DNA of 64,000 bases from Cytospora piceicola (GCA_023375675.1 JALQBC010000006.1:434001-498000); one strand, 5' to 3'. Positions 44,793-58,000 are shown, numbered from the stretch's first letter. Numbers and translations: made by a program. The notes: generated from the sequence alone by a model not told the origin.

Positions 44793-45881
44793 GCACTTGG
44801 CCGCACACAAGCTTGTCCGGCAGTTTGGCTCGTCTGGCTCGTCTGGCTTGTCTGGCTTGTCTGTCAGGCTCTGCCAATCCTTCGCTTCTCGTTGCTCCCC
44901 CCATCCGAAACAAGACACGACGCTACATACCCACACTACATACATCCCACCCATGCATGCATCTTGCCGTCCGTCCAAAGTGAGAGACTCCCGAGCCTAC
45001 TTCTCTTCCCCGGTGGCCCGCGGCGAGACCACCTGCGGCTTCTACCTACCGGAGCCCAGCACGTCACACGAAAACGTTGAATGGAGCCTGCACCTTGCTG
45101 CACCTCGAGAAGGAGGCCGGCAGCAGGGTGGGATGGACGTGCTTAATCAGTCTTTATTCAGACAGACCCTGGTGACAGAATGCGGGCAGCCAGGCAGTCA
45201 AGGCAGCCAAGGCAGCGTCACACAGACGAAATACCATCCACGCATGTAGGTGATGAAGGAAGAGATCGCTCTGTTGTCGCCCTTTCCATCCTCTCTCCCC
45301 CTCCCCCCCGACTCACCCCCTCCATCTTGCCCCCCACGAGTGGACGAGACATTGCCCACGCAGCCCACGCAGCAAAGGAGCAGGGTCGTGCCGTTCTAGT
45401 GCGGTACATGGCACACCGAGATGGAACCATCCAGCCATATCCCCTTCAGCGTGGCGGCCTTGTGTCGCCCGATATGTCATGGTGTTTGGGGGTCAACTGG
45501 GGGACCAGCCGACCGGTCAGCTAGGCTTTTACCGGTTCTGGCAGCATGTATGTGATGGGCTGTCTCATCGGTTGCATACGACCCCATAGCCCAACCCGAC
45601 CGTACCCCAGGTTGAAAGAGAATGGAGAAAGTTCTCCTTGAAAAAGAAACTGAAAAAAACCCCAACAGGTACGGTCCATTGGTCGAGGTGGGAGTTGGTT
45701 CCAGGATATATTCTCCTGTCGTTTCTTGTTTCTTTTCTTTTCCGAACACACATTGCAAGGAAGATAAATAGAGGCCTGAGCCCTCTCGGTTCAACATCAT
45801 GGTCTCCTCTCGTCTACAGACTCACATGATTCCTCGCATTGCAGCCAAGAGGACACTTACAGCATCTCCATTCTCTTGACA

Positions 45882-45884
<3 letters not shown>

Positions 45885-45913
<29 letters not shown>
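45885..45913. repeat. AT dinucleotide run
   Basis: Fourteen AT units lie 70 bp upstream of the Nudix start codon, inside its likely promoter or leader. Confidence 0.9.
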
Positions 45914-45981
45914 ACACAAACGAGCATACTTCAACACCATTCTCATCTCACCAACCGCAAGACCCCCACGGCATCATCAAG

Positions 45982-46674
45982 ATGACACAGGCACACACAA
46001 ACGGATCACAGGCTGTGCAGCAGCAGCAGCAGGAGCAGCAGCAGAGGGCGCCGATCAACGTCAAGGCGCTGGACGAGGCCATGAAGTGTGACAACAGCAA
46101 GGACTTTGCCATCTGCGCCGGGTGCGTGGTCTTCAAGGGCGCCGGCGGCGACAGGAGCGTCATCGTGGTGCACAACAGGAAGTACACCGAGGACATCTGG
46201 CAGCTGCCCAAGGGCCGGCGCAACATCGGGGAGGGCCTGGTGCAGACGGCGCTGCGGGAGACGGCCGAGGAGACGGGCTGCGACGTCGAGATCCTGAGCG
46301 TGCACAACCCGACGCGGGCGACGCGGCCGCGGCGGCCGGCGCACGAGGCCGGCGCGGGCGCGGCGGCGGCGGAGGAGGAGAAGAAGACCAACATCGTCTC
46401 GGCGCCCAACACGGAGCCCGTCGCGCTCGTCTCGTACGTGGACCCCGAGCCCGCGGACGGGGAGGTCCCGGTGAACAAGGTGTGCTTCTTCTTCGTGGCC
46501 GCGCCCAGGGAGGAGGGCGCCCCGCTGCGCAAGGACAGGCAGGACGACGTCGAGCGGCTGACGCCGCAGTGGATGCCGTACGCCGAGGCCAGGCAGATAC
46601 TCACCTTCAAGGCGGAGCAGAGGGCCCTCGAGCTGGCCGAGGCCAAGCTCGGCAGCTCGGGGGTGGATGCTTGA
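45982..46674 (+). CDS. Nudix hydrolase
   Basis: This single-exon gene gives 230 residues. Nudix enzymes hydrolyse nucleoside diphosphates linked to another moiety using a divalent metal. The full Nudix box GX5EX7REXXEEXG is present: Gly78, Glu84, Arg92-Glu93, Glu96-Glu97 and Gly99, preceded by DIWQLPKGRR. The context IWQLPKG is like that of the diadenosine/diphosphoinositol polyphosphate and dinucleotide hydrolases, but the substrate cannot be fixed from sequence. An N-terminal glutamine run (residues 14-21) and an Ala/Glu-rich insertion (about 111-130), coded by GC-rich triplets, are probably disordered. The ATG follows an AT run at 70 bp. The same-strand neighbour is the dienelactone hydrolase, 1 kb away, with no sign of co-regulation. 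Confidence 0.93.
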   Translation: MTQAHTNGSQAVQQQQQEQQQRAPINVKALDEAMKCDNSKDFAICAGCVVFKGAGGDRSVIVVHNRKYTEDIWQLPKGRRNIGEGLVQTALRETAEETGCDVEILSVHNPTRATRPRRPAHEAGAGAAAAEEEKKTNIVSAPNTEPVALVSYVDPEPADGEVPVNKVCFFFVAAPREEGAPLRKDRQDDVERLTPQWMPYAEARQILTFKAEQRALELAEAKLGSSGVDA

Positions 46675-47696
46675 TTGGAGGGTGGAGGGTGGAGGGTGGG
46701 GGTCCAGTCTTGGTGTTTTCCCGGAAAGGGGTGTCTCTCGCTTGTCGTTTATCACGATCCGGCCGGCTGCAGCCGTCGGAGGAAAGGAGGGGGAGGGGTA
46801 AGGGGACTGGATCGGGTGAAGCGGGTGAGAACTGTTGGCGTTCATCGCTGGGAGCGTTGTTTCTTTGTCAGTGCCGGGGAACACACCTCTCAGCTCACGG
46901 AGTAACATGCCTACTTCGATGAGGGGCCCCGTCGGTTAATCAGTGTGCATCTTTCCGCTTTTTACCACGAGCGGTTTCTGCTTCTTTCTCTCTTTTGGCT
47001 TCAGGACCAGACAGTTGCTAAACGAAAAGTAGTATTATTTGTTCATTGCTAACATCAAGTCTCGTCCAGCATATTTCCCGCCTTCTGTGAACTGAGTACT
47101 GCAAATGGTCCAAATCCCCAGTACGTACGTGAGTAGCTAGCTACCCTGTCCAAGGTTGTGATACTGTCTGTATGTGGAGGAGCTGCTGTAAGATAAGATG
47201 TATGTTCCAAAGGTTGTCAGACGAGAGCGGTTCGGGCCTTAATCCGGACATCCGCGGTGTCAACGGTCGGTCGACTTACAGTACATACTACCTACTAAGT
47301 AGGTACCTATGTATGTAGCAAGGGAGTGGCAGGGCGTACAGGGGTTTGTTCCACGGTCCCACGGTCCCACGGCCCCGCGGTCTCAAGGTTCCGCGGTTCC
47401 ACGGTCTCACAGTTCCACGGTTCCACCCCTGACTACGGAATACGTCACAGCATCGTAGAGTATGTGGAGGGGGAGGGAGGGGGAGGGGCAGGGGGAGCTT
47501 ACCCCGCGAGAGCTTCACAAGGAACCTCATATCATGTCTCTAATCTACCCTGGCACTCTGATCCGGGCAAGGGAGTAATATCTAGGTAGATACCTAGGTA
47601 ATTAGGAGCATCACTATTTGAGATAGCGCAGGTGATAGATGGTCACATATGTAGATTGATCAGGGAACCAATGCGAAACCTATACCAATCTCGGCC
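46675..47696. other. Nudix 3' region and hydrolase promoter
   Basis: It contains GGAGGGT repeats right after the Nudix stop, the 8-bp minisatellite (next entry) and the palindrome TACCTAGGTA at 47591-47600. No gene is supported. Confidence 0.5.
47347..47426. repeat. Ten-unit 8-bp minisatellite (GGTYCCAC)
   Basis: Ten consecutive 8-bp units follow the pattern GGTYCCAC. Nearly all differences between units are transitions (C/T or A/G), for example GGTCTCAA and GGTTCCGC. It lies 270 bp upstream of the dienelactone hydrolase frame. Confidence 0.88.
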
Positions 47697-48998
47697 ATGC
47701 CTCCTCCAAAACCCAACCAGCTCCGAGCTGCTTCAAACGCCACCAAACTGAACTCTCTTACAAGACCCCACCTGCCCAGCCTCTCGGCCGCCTCTTTATC
47801 ATCTTCTTATCAATCTTCATCACCGAGCACAACGCCTTACGGTGGTGGTACTACTATTACTACCACCACTACTACTCCAAGCCCTTCCCAGATCGCCGTC
47901 ACACCACAGCACACCTGCTGTAGCCAACTGAGATCACCAACCCCCACATCAAGCTACAACACGTCCCCTTTCAACAAACCCTTCAGCACATCGTCATCAT
48001 CATCATCAACAACAACAAAAACAACAACGACACCCAACATGTCCGCCATGAAAGCCACCGGTGGCCACTCAGCCGCCTGCTGCAACATCCCCCCCGTCGT
48101 CTCGTCCGGCTACCAGAAGAAGGGCGACTACGAGACGATCGGCGGCGCGAAGACGTACGTCACGGGCCCCGCCAGCGAAGCCTCCAAGGGCATCCTCGTC
48201 ATCATGGACATCTTTGGCTTCTTCGACCAGACGGTGCAGGGCTGCGACATCCTCGCCACGGCCGACGACCACAACAAGTACGCCGTCTTCATGCCCGACG
48301 CCTTCGACGGCGAGCCCCTGCCCATCGAGCTGTTCCCGCCCACCGACGACGAGAAGCAGCAGAAGGTCGGGGCCTTCTTCGGGAAGAACAGCCCGCCTAG
48401 TTACGTGCCCAAGGTTCACAGCGCCGTCAAGGCCGCACAGGACAAGTACCCGAACATCAAGGAGTGGGGTGTAGTCGGTGTAAGTTGACTAACAGCCGAC
48501 CACCACCAACCCCCCGGACAATATGTATCTCTACACGACAGGGCTGACCACAGAGTTGTATCTCTCAGTTCTGCTGGGGCTCCAAGGTGATTTCCCTCAT
48601 CGTTAGCAAGCCAGACAACCCTTTCAAGATCGCCGCTGAGTGTCACCCGGCAATGGTTGATCCCAAAGACGCCGAGAAGTATGTGACCCCCTTCCGCCAT
48701 TCTCCTACGATCATGGGACCGCAGTATTTATATACCGGCATATGAATACTAATGAGCCCCTTTACTACAACACAGCATCAAGATCCCCTTGGCCCTGCTG
48801 GCCTCCAAGGACGAGCCGGTCGAGGACGTGAAGAAGTTCGAGGCGGCCCTCACGGGACCAAAGCACGTCGAGACGTACCCGGACCAGATCCACGGCTGGA
48901 TGGCTGCTCGCTCTGACCTCAAGGACAAGCGAGTCCAGGAGGAGTACACGCGTGGCTACAAGACGGTCCTGACCTTCTTTGGCAACAACTGGCCGTAA
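47697..48998 (+). CDS. Dienelactone hydrolase family protein
   Basis: Exons 47697-48479, 48569-48678 and 48776-48998 give 371 residues from the first ATG. The alternative ATG at 48039 (MSAMKATGGHSAACCNIPP) gives 257 residues, the family's normal length, and is probably the main start. These alpha/beta hydrolases cleave dienelactones or related esters. The nucleophile is the cysteine in VVGFCWGSK, encoded across the first intron. The acid is likely in HPAMVDPKD, and the base is the histidine in DQIHGW. The N-terminal 114 residues from the first ATG are Ser/Thr/Pro-rich with TCA/ACA triplet runs; they could be a mitochondrial presequence or simply leader DNA that stays open. Splice sites GTAAGT/CTCAG and GTATGT/CACAG restore the frame. 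The substrate is unknown. Confidence 0.9.
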
Positions 48999-49670
48999 GC
49001 AAGCAACCAACCATTTTATCTGGATCAAGTATGCGCGTGTCCCCAAGTGAAGACGTCGCGAGTTATGGAATTGGGTTGAGATGAGATGAGATGAGATGAG
49101 ATAAGATAATGACTAGATGGAGATGATGAATAGGACGTCGCGTTCGCGCATATGAGATGCATGCAAAACATCATGAGTGAGCTGTTTGGAACCCCGAAAC
49201 TACCTAGGTACGCAGAAATACCGATATATTTATATGAGTTTTCTCTTATTACCACCCACCCCCAGACTTGACTTTTCTGTGCTCGGCATTATTTCAGCAA
49301 TGGATCGATGTCTATGTAGAGCAACTTGAGGTGGTCTGTGTGTGTGACATGTGACCCCACCTTTGTCTGCCCCGCCATCGAACGTATTGTACGTACTGTT
49401 TTATGTACCTAAGTACCTATGTACCCTGGTAGATATATCCTTCGTCGCATTTGAGTCACCTCCGATTCTACTGTGTCAGTGTGTATAAACAACCCAACTG
49501 TAAACGACTTCCCAGTAACCAGACAAAACTGAACTGACCCCGGGCAAATCTATAACGACAACCTCCCTTGGTGTCCCCCCCCCTCAAAACTCGGTGACCT
49601 TCCAAATCGACCATAAGTCCCCCTCCCACGAGTTTTCCCGCCCAGCGCCACAGGAGACAAACTGCCCACC
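48999..49670. other. Hydrolase 3' region and TyrRS promoter
   Basis: It holds a GATGA repeat at about 49078-49105 and the exact palindrome TACCTAGGTA at 49201-49210. There is no gene. Confidence 0.5.
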
Positions 49671-51157
49671 ATGGCGCAAATGCCCGCCGAGGAGAGGCTC
49701 GCCTTGATCAAGGAGAACTTGGCCGAGTACCTCGACTTCGACATCATCGAGAAGATCGTCAACGAGGGAAAAGACCCTAAGGTCTACTGGGGAACGTGAG
49801 TGGCCGGCACTCCCATCCTCAACTACACACCGCCGCCCAATTGATGTCGCACGCGACCGGCGTCTTGAATTTTGAAGGACTCCATTCTGGCGGCCGTTGC
49901 ATAGGAAACCACCGGGCCATTGTACTCGAGGCACCTGCTGACACCTTCTTGCCCTGGCAGAGCAACTACTGGACGGCCTCACTGCGGCTACTTCGTCCCG
50001 GCCATCAAACTCGCCCAGCTCCTCCGATCCGGCTGCGAGGTCACCATCCTCCTCGCCGACATCCATGGATTCCTCGTACGCACATTACCCACACAGTGAT
50101 CACCCCCCTCGTCACAAAAAGATTCAAACTGACGTGAGGAAACCCCCAACAGGACAACCTCAAGGCCCCCATCGAGCTCGTCGAGCAGCGGGCCCTCTAC
50201 TACCAGCGCGCCATCACGGCGATGCTGACGTCGACCTGCGGGCCCGAGGACGTCAAGAAGCTCAAGTTTGTGCTGGGCAGCTCCTACCAGAAGAGCCCGG
50301 ACTACTGCATGGACGTGTACAAGATGGCGTCGGTGGTGTCGGAGCACGACGCCAAGAAGGCCGGCGCCGAGGTCGTCAAGCAGACGGCCAACGCGCCCCT
50401 GTCCGGCCTGCTCTACCCCATCCTGCAGGTCCTCGACGAGCAGTACCTCGGCGTGGACGTGCAGTTCGGCGGCGTCGACCAGCGCAAGCTCTTCACGGCC
50501 GCCAAGGACTGGCTCCCCAAGCTGGGCTACCGCCAGCGCGCGCACATCATGAACGCCATGGTGCCGGGCCTGCAGGGCGGCAAGATGTCGTCGAGCGACC
50601 CCAACTCCAAGGTCGACCTGCTCGACAGCGCCGACACGGTCGTCAAGAAGATCCGCAAGGCCGAGTGCGTGCCCCGCGTGCCCGAGGGCAACGGCGTCCT
50701 CGCCTTTGTCGAGTTCGTCCTCATGCCCGCCGCCCGGCTCCGCGGCCAGCCCGGCTTCGCCGTCGACCGCTCGCGCGACGGCCTCCCCGACCTCGTCTAC
50801 ACCGACGTCGCCCGCCTGCACGACGACTACCGCGCCGACGTCCTCACCCCCCAGACCCTCAAGCCCGCCGTGTCCAGGGCCCTCAACGAGCTCATGGCGC
50901 CCATCCGCGACGAGTTCGACGCCAGCACGGACTGGCAGGAGCTCGCCGAGAGGGCCTACCCCCCGGAGAAGAAGGTCGTCAAGGAGAAGAAGCAGAAGGG
51001 CCGCGGCACCATGTTCCCCGGCGGCGGCGCCGCCGCCGCCAACAAGGACAAGAAGGCCCAGCAGAAGGGCGAGGGGGAGGAGGCCAAGGCGCCCGCGGAC
51101 GGCGCCGTGACGTCGCAGACCGAGGACCTGGCCATCCGGACCGCCGACGAGTCCTAG
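49671..51157 (+). CDS. TYS1: Tyrosyl-tRNA synthetase, cytoplasmic
   Basis: Exons 49671-49795, 49961-50075 and 50153-51157 give 414 residues. This class I enzyme charges tRNA-Tyr in the cytosol. Exon 1 starts [17 protein letters not shown] with the conserved YWGT at its end. The intron splits that block, and exon 2 resumes [14 protein letters not shown], the eukaryotic/archaeal variant of the HIGH motif. [38 protein letters not shown] and the KMSSS signature ([17 protein letters not shown]) follow. The C-terminus after about 360 is a Lys/Gly/Ala-rich appendage typical of fungal TyrRS, which lacks the EMAPII domain of animals. Long frames on the opposite strand (49988-51160) are shadows of the GC-rich exon. 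The ATG at 49671 has the context CCCACCATGG. Confidence 0.96.
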
Positions 51158-52041
51158 CAACTATGGAGTCATATCTGGTCGCGGTTGTCGGGTCGGTGGT
51201 TGTCTTTGGTAGACTCTTGCGCATATAGAGCGGTCATAACCTGGGAAGGGAAAAGTAATCTGATTTCAATGTGCCCCGGGTCCATATGGTTGTTGGCGAC
51301 GACCTAATCCTGCTTGTGACTTCGTACTGACCGGTGATGGCTTTCTTATGACCACACTGTCCGTCGTCTGCTATATACTGTTTGTTTCCGGTCATGGCAT
51401 CCGACAGGTGATACAAGATACAATACTGCAGGGACGTCACACCCGACAGTCAAGGATCTAACTTATACAGCAAGAAGAAAGTTTGGGAATGCATTAGTTA
51501 TTCATCGGATATCATCTGTCTACCTAGCCACATCTCAAATAGGGAGCGACAGTCCTCCTCTGATCATCACCCAGACCAAACCCCCCTCTTCCCCCCAGGT
51601 ACATCCCACCTCTTCCACCGTAAGCGACGTGAGAGCCCCCTAGGCCACATCAGACAACAAAAGACGACACAAGAGGAATCGCAATAACGCAGAAGAAAGT
51701 TTGTGTTTTTTTCCAATTGTCTCGATTTCCAATCGCTCAGTATCGCGTGTCGCAAAGAAGGAGTGGGTAACAGAAAAAGCTTCGCCAAAAATCTTGCTAT
51801 CAAGGGGTATCATTCTAGTGCGGTGATGGGGTATGATGGTATGGTATGGAGTTGCTTTTGTTGTTGTTGTTAGTTGGAAAAGGCCAAAATAGAGGCACAT
51901 GCAAATGAAATCAAAAACAAAAAACATTCTTTTATCCATCTGTTTGCTGTGTCTCTTCATACGACTGACTGACAAAGGAGAAGGAGAAGGAGAAGAACAA
52001 GGCAGCGACCTCAACCTGTACGAGCCACAGGTCAAACCCCA
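51158..52041. other. Intergenic region between convergent genes
   Basis: This is 880 bp with no supported gene: the 3' ends of TyrRS and of the coiled-coil gene plus undistinguished AT-rich sequence. Confidence 0.5.
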
Positions 52042-55000
52042 CTACTCATCATCAATAAAGAACCCGGCGTCGTCAAAGTCCTCAGCAGCCATGGCATCGT
52101 CATCATAGGCCGCCGGCCGCATCATAGGCGGCGTCTGTGGGCCGCTCGGGAAGGCAGCCAACTGCCTCGGCGCCGGGCTTCCCTCCCGCACCGGCATCTT
52201 CTGCGCCTGGCGCTGCTGCGCCGCCGACGCCGCCGGCGGCTTGGGGCGGTTGGCCAGGTCCTGAGCCGTGAAGCGGCGACCGGTGCTGGAGAAGGCGGTA
52301 GGCTGCTGGTCCTGGCCCTGGCCCTGGCCCTGCGATGGGGGCGTCTGGCGCACGCCGGTGGCCGGTGGCGTCAGGAGGCCCGAGAGGAAACTGCTCTGGG
52401 GCGCCGCGGCGCCGCCCTTCCGAGGCGTGGCGTTGTTGCCGCCAGCTGACGACGATAGCGGCTGTGAGACGTTGGACAGGGTGGTGGGCAGGCTCGCCCC
52501 CTTTCTCCAGTTGCCCCACGCCGCGGCCAGGGGCCCGACGGCCTGGGCGACCCTGGGCGTTGCGTCCCGCAGGCTGGCAGCGATGTTCGGCAGGTTGATG
52601 GCCGAGCCGCCGCTCGCGGCCCTCTCGCGCTCCTGCTGTTCCATCTGCAGGTTGGCCTTGAGTCGGATGGCCGCGTCCCGGACGCGGTCCTGGTCGTAGT
52701 CGTCCCGGCCAAGGGCAGTGATAATGTCCTGGAGGTCGGAGTGTCTGACGGCCAGGAGCTCACGAAGCCACGTGATCTCGTCATCACGCTTCGCGATCTT
52801 CGTCTGAGCCTCAGGGTCCGCGATCTGCTCGAGCTCTTCGATCTTCTGCTCGCGCTCTTGAAGCTGTTCTTGCAAGACCATGATGGATTCACGAAGAGCC
52901 TGAGGCGAGATCTTTTCAGGGAGTTGCAAAGCATTTGCAACAACTTCCAACTGAGGCTGCGACTGCGCAGCGATAGCTCGTTGAGCAGTCTGGTACGAGA
53001 TCGGTGCAGGTCCCATAGCTGCAACAGGAGGAGGCGTGTAGCCGGACGCCTTGGCGGCCTGCGCTGCAGCACGCGCGGCTTCTCGGGCGATGTCAAGCTT
53101 CTCTTCGAGGTGCTGGACACGATCTTGGAGGTGCTCGCATTTGGACGTCGAAATACTAAGACGCTCGAGAAGGTTGGACTCGGCGCGCTGGGCGTCCTCA
53201 ACAGTATTGTTGAGTTGCCTCTCGAACCGAGCTTGCATATCCTCCACCTCATCCTGGTGCTTACGAACGACCTCCTTGATGTCACCCTTCCTGTTGTTCT
53301 GGGCTTCTTCCATGAGCATGTCGTACTGCGACCTGACCGTGTCCGAGTCGAGCTTAACCTGGTCGAGCTGGCCCCGCAGTCGGGAGATCTGATCCTCAAG
53401 CTCCTCGCGGACCACATTGACTTGGTGGTTCGCGTCCTCAATCTGGGCTTGCATAGATTCGCGGGTTCGCTGGACCTCACGGGCTCCGGATTCTCGGGCT
53501 TCCTGGAACTCAGCCTGGTACCGCGCGGCGCTCTGATGGAGTTTGTGGTTCTCGGTCCTCATCTCTGCCAGGAGATCCTCGAGTCTCTTGGCCTCGTTCA
53601 CAGCCTTCAGGCCCTGGCGTTCGCCAGCCTCCAGTCTCTCCATCTCAGTCTCCAGGCGCTCGCGGGTCCTAGACTCCGCAAATAGTTTAGCATCGAGGAC
53701 TTCTTGCCTGGCAAGCATTGTCTGCTCCCTCTTGGCTCGGCGAGCGTTCTCCTCAGTGACATGACGCATGGCGGTTTCCATATCTTGCTGCAGTGACATG
53801 AATTTTGACCGCCAGCTATCACGAATCCGTTCGTTCTCGTTCAGCGTAGTACCGAGGGTATCAATCAGCTTGTGAAGCTGCTTGTTGTCCTCCAGCGCAT
53901 TATGCAAGTCATCATCTTGTCTGTCCGACATGTCGAGGGTGCGCTCTGCTTCAATCCTCCAGCGCTTCGCTTCCTGGCGCGAATCGCGGGCCTCTGCTTC
54001 GGCAGCTTGGACGCGTTTCTCGAGCTCACTCTTCTCTTTTTGTGTATTCTCCACGGTAGCCTCGAGCAGCAGCAAGCGCGTGGCGTGCTTGTTGTGGGTC
54101 GTTTCGAGTATCATGATCTTCTCGTCCTTCTCCTCGACTGCTTCGTGAAGTCGGATTTCCTCCTCTGACGAGGTTCGGAGGACGCGCTGTACCTCAGACA
54201 ACCTGTCTTCCGCTGCTCGTCGAAGAGTGACCTCTGACTCGTTCAATTCCTCTTGGTGCCTGAGCCTGTCCAACAGGTCCACGAGACGCTGGTCGTGAGC
54301 ATTGCGGTTCATGATCTCCACCTCGATCTTTGTCTCGGCCATGTGCAAGTGCCTTTCGAACTCGGCAGCTCGATCCTCGACCATCCTTCTCGACTCGACT
54401 TCCGCGTTGTTCTTAGCTTCCTCGAAGCGCAAACGCTGCTCAAGCTCTGCATATCGAGCTGACAAGTTGTTGTACTTTTCAGCGAGCTCGTCTTGGCCCT
54501 CCACAACTACGGGTTGCGGCGGCGGAGGCAGACGTGACTCGACCAAATGCTCGATAACGTTGCGAAGGTTTTCAGGTCGGAATTCTGCTTGAAGAGATGC
54601 ATTGAAATGCTGCTTCATCTCTTCCATAGACTTCAGGATTGATGCCACGCTCTCAGTTGACACATTGTCCTGTGTGTTGCGTTGCTGGACGGCGAGCGCA
54701 TCGAGGACGACTGCTCTGATTTGGTCCAATCGCTTGTCTCTGCGGGGGCTCATTGAGCGTCGAGGGACTGGCTCATCATCTTCATCATCTGCATCACTCT
54801 CTTGGTATTCGGCTGATATGCTAAGTCGCTCACGGCGGCTGCCCGGTGGTGTGCGTTCAGATAGCATGTTCAGAGCTCGCTGAACGCCTTGCAGAGATGT
54901 CTCAAGAGGACCAAGCCGAGCCTCCAAGACACCGTCGACCAGGCCATTAACCCGGCCATCGAAGAAATTGGCCCTAGAATCCAGCTTGACTTGTTCGTCA

Positions 55001-58000
55001 TCACTGAAGGCCCTTTCCCAGTCGTCACTAGCAGCCTGGCTTTCGCCTGTGTCCAGCCGAGAGAACTGGATGCTGACAGGAGGATCTCTGAACGGATCCT
55101 CCGGATTCCTGAACGGATCCTCCAACTCGGCGGTGTGCAAAGGCGGATGTACCCCAAGTGGCAGATGGTAATGCCTGGGACTCGGACTTGGAGCCACACC
55201 ACGGGGGAACTTATCTGGACTGTGCTTTGGAGTCTCATCGGTGGTATCGGCGAGCGAAAGTTGCCGTGTTGGGCTTGGCTGGTGCCAAATCGGCAGTTCG
55301 ACCGTCTTCTTGACGCCCAATTCAGGGTCGTTCTCGTTGATGTGCTGCATGACGGCATCAATTTCCTCGAAAGTGGGCTCTTCGAAATCACCACCTTCCC
55401 CGTGTTGCACGGGTATCGTCTCTTGGGAGTCATCTGATTCTTGCTCTGAGTCTTCCGCAGTGATGGGGAAAATAAAATCCCCTTGTGCGTTAGGAGCAAA
55501 TGGACTTTGAGCGACCTCGGCCTCAGAAACTGGGGATGGTGATCTGGCGTCCTTGGACGCAGCAAGAGCATTGGGTGAGGGGCTGGCAGCGAATATACTC
55601 GCAGCAAGACCCTCATTGAGAGGCGAAGGCGAGGGCACAAGTATTGATCCACCAAGACCCTGGTCTTGCTCTCCGTCATGACTGCTGACGGACGAAGGTC
55701 GACTCTCGATAGATTCCTGGGGTATCTCCTCGGCGACTTGATCTTCTTCAGCAGGACCGACTCCAGTACCCACGGCAGACTCCTCCACAGTGTCATCAAT
55801 CTGACTAGGAACTGGTGTGCTCTCTTTATCGTCATCATCAGTAGTGATGGAGGTACTAGGCATATATGGCCTCGCAGTTTCCGAGAGAGATTCTTCGTGA
55901 TGTGGTTTGAAGATGTCCTCTTCAAGTTCACGGGCATCATCGGCAAAGTCTTCTGCATCTGGTTTCAACTCAACCGGGGCCCAGACATCAGCTTTGTGTT
56001 CAGCGGAGACATCAGACGAACTGGTGGTGTCCCTGGCCTCCGTTGAATCCGAGGCAATCGTTGAAGACATCCCAGTTTCACGCAACGGACGCTTCTCTTC
56101 AGCGCCCTTGGACTCTGCTTGAGCCTGTTCCGAAGGCCTAGCGTACTGGTGATCATCATCATCGTCGTCGTCGTCATTGGCCCCTCTGAGCCTTTTGACT
56201 CTCGTCTCGTCTATGGTTCGACCATGCTCATCCTCGGCAGGGGCAGTTGGCTGTTCCTCCTTGTCCGACGAGCCACTATCTGGCCGAATGATTGGGATCG
56301 CCTTGGATGCCTTAACGGGCTTCACAATCTCTGGCCTGTCGAGATCGATGTTGCCGAAGATTGAAGATGCCATATTACCGCTCTCGCTGCCCGACATTAT
56401 CGGTGAGGTTACAGAACCAGAGATCGACTGCAAGGGGGTAAAGGAGGGCGCGTCTGGGCGGAACGTGGGCGCGCCGGCGGCAGAGAAGCTGAAGTCGCTC
56501 GTCCCCGGAGAGAACACCGGGGCGTTGACATTGATCTTGGTTGAAGGGGCGGCTGGAGGACTGAGCTGGTTACTAGAGTGTACCGACTCCGGAGCATTGG
56601 GTGCGACCCCTCCCTGTAACACAGCCGGTTGGAATGTGTTGCTTCCAAAGTTGAACTGCCCAGGTTGGAAAGTACTTGTTGGATTGAACTTGAACTCAGG
56701 CGCGGCAACGTTGAGCTTCGAGAAGGAAGGCTTGCTCTCGTGGCTTGGCCGGCGGGAAAGTGGCTGCTCGTTCTGCCACGGGTTGCTGATGGTGGAGAAT
56801 GTCCTGTCATGGGCCAGGTGGGCAAACTTTTGAACGACCGGTGTTCCAGCATTGCTTGGGTTTGTCTCAACATCCTCTTCTGGTTTGTCGTCATCCTGTA
56901 TTGGCTTCAGCTTGCTGAAGTTCTTGGTTGCTGGCTTGCCGTGCATGTCTTCTTCACCAAAGTACTTCTGCGACAGTGAGTGGCCCCTACTATGAGGCCG
57001 GGGATGATGCAAAACAAGGTTCTCATCAATGGCACCCTCAAAGCGCGGCGCTTGGGGCGCGAATACCTTGGGAGGTTCTGTTGCTGGCTGACCTGCCGCG
57101 TGCCTCTTCTCGTCCTCGTTGTGGGGACTGTAATCCTGATCGTGTTCTAGTTGAGAGCGGAATTGTTCTTCCAGGTGATACTCAGCCTCATCGATCTCCT
57201 TCTGGAGGCTATTGCTGGCATTGTGCCGAATGTATGGAGCGGGCTCAGGCGTCTTGGACGAGCTCTTTGTTTCTTCTTCCTCGTCCGTCTCACGCAGTTC
57301 TTGCAGACGGGGTGAGGACCTAGCAGGATGCTTGAACTGCTGGTGTGGCAACTGAGGGAATTGCAAAGACTGGTGACGCTGGTGTGGTAGCGGAGGTTGG
57401 AAACCACCAGGCGAATAGGGAGACATTGATAGTGACGGTGAAACACGGTGCATTCCCTGCTGTTGGAACAGGATGTCACGAGGAGATGGCTGCGACTGAG
57501 GCGGATGGAAGCCAAAGGGAGATTGATTTGTCGGGATAGAGACAGACTGTCGTTGGTTGTAATGCCCATGGAACGAGGCTGGAGACGCGACATTGTTGAT
57601 GCCACCCGCAGAGGTTTGAGAGGGAAAGGGATATTGCTGCATGCCCTGGCCATTTGATGGCGAAGACGTCGAAATGGTGGGCGAGAACGGTAAAGGAGGA
57701 TACTGAGTTATGGTAGCCCGTCGGCTCAAGCCAGGTGGGTTAGGAGAGATAGACGGAGGTGGTGGCAGCGGATCGTCGCCGCCGAGCGAGACACCAAGCG
57801 CCCGAAGTTTGGCCTCGGTCAAATCGTTCATGTAGTTCCTCCATGCTGTGCGGTGTGTTAGGAGTTTGCACTTGAGTGAAGTAACAACAGCAAAACTTAC
57901 CGTCAAGATCGGGCAGAGTGACTTTAAATCTGTGCTCGGTCCTTTCCCGTACTACCTCTTCAACGTCGGGCCACTCATCCCGGCTCCTAGAATGGTGCTC

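Larger units (their letters stand above)
43774..45981. other. Gene-free stretch with several simple repeats
   Basis: The first 250 bp may be coding or leader of the DUF4336 gene. Then come four ATCACGGA units (about 44459-44488), GTAT and ACTCAC microsatellites, a 9-bp GGCTCGTCT repeat (about 44826-44862) and an AT run just upstream of the Nudix gene. No other gene is supported. Confidence 0.5.

Noticed and set aside
49988..51228. Long frames on both strands over the tyrosyl-tRNA synthetase
   Set aside because: Shadow frames of a GC-rich exon; only the frame with HIGH-like and KMSSS motifs is real.
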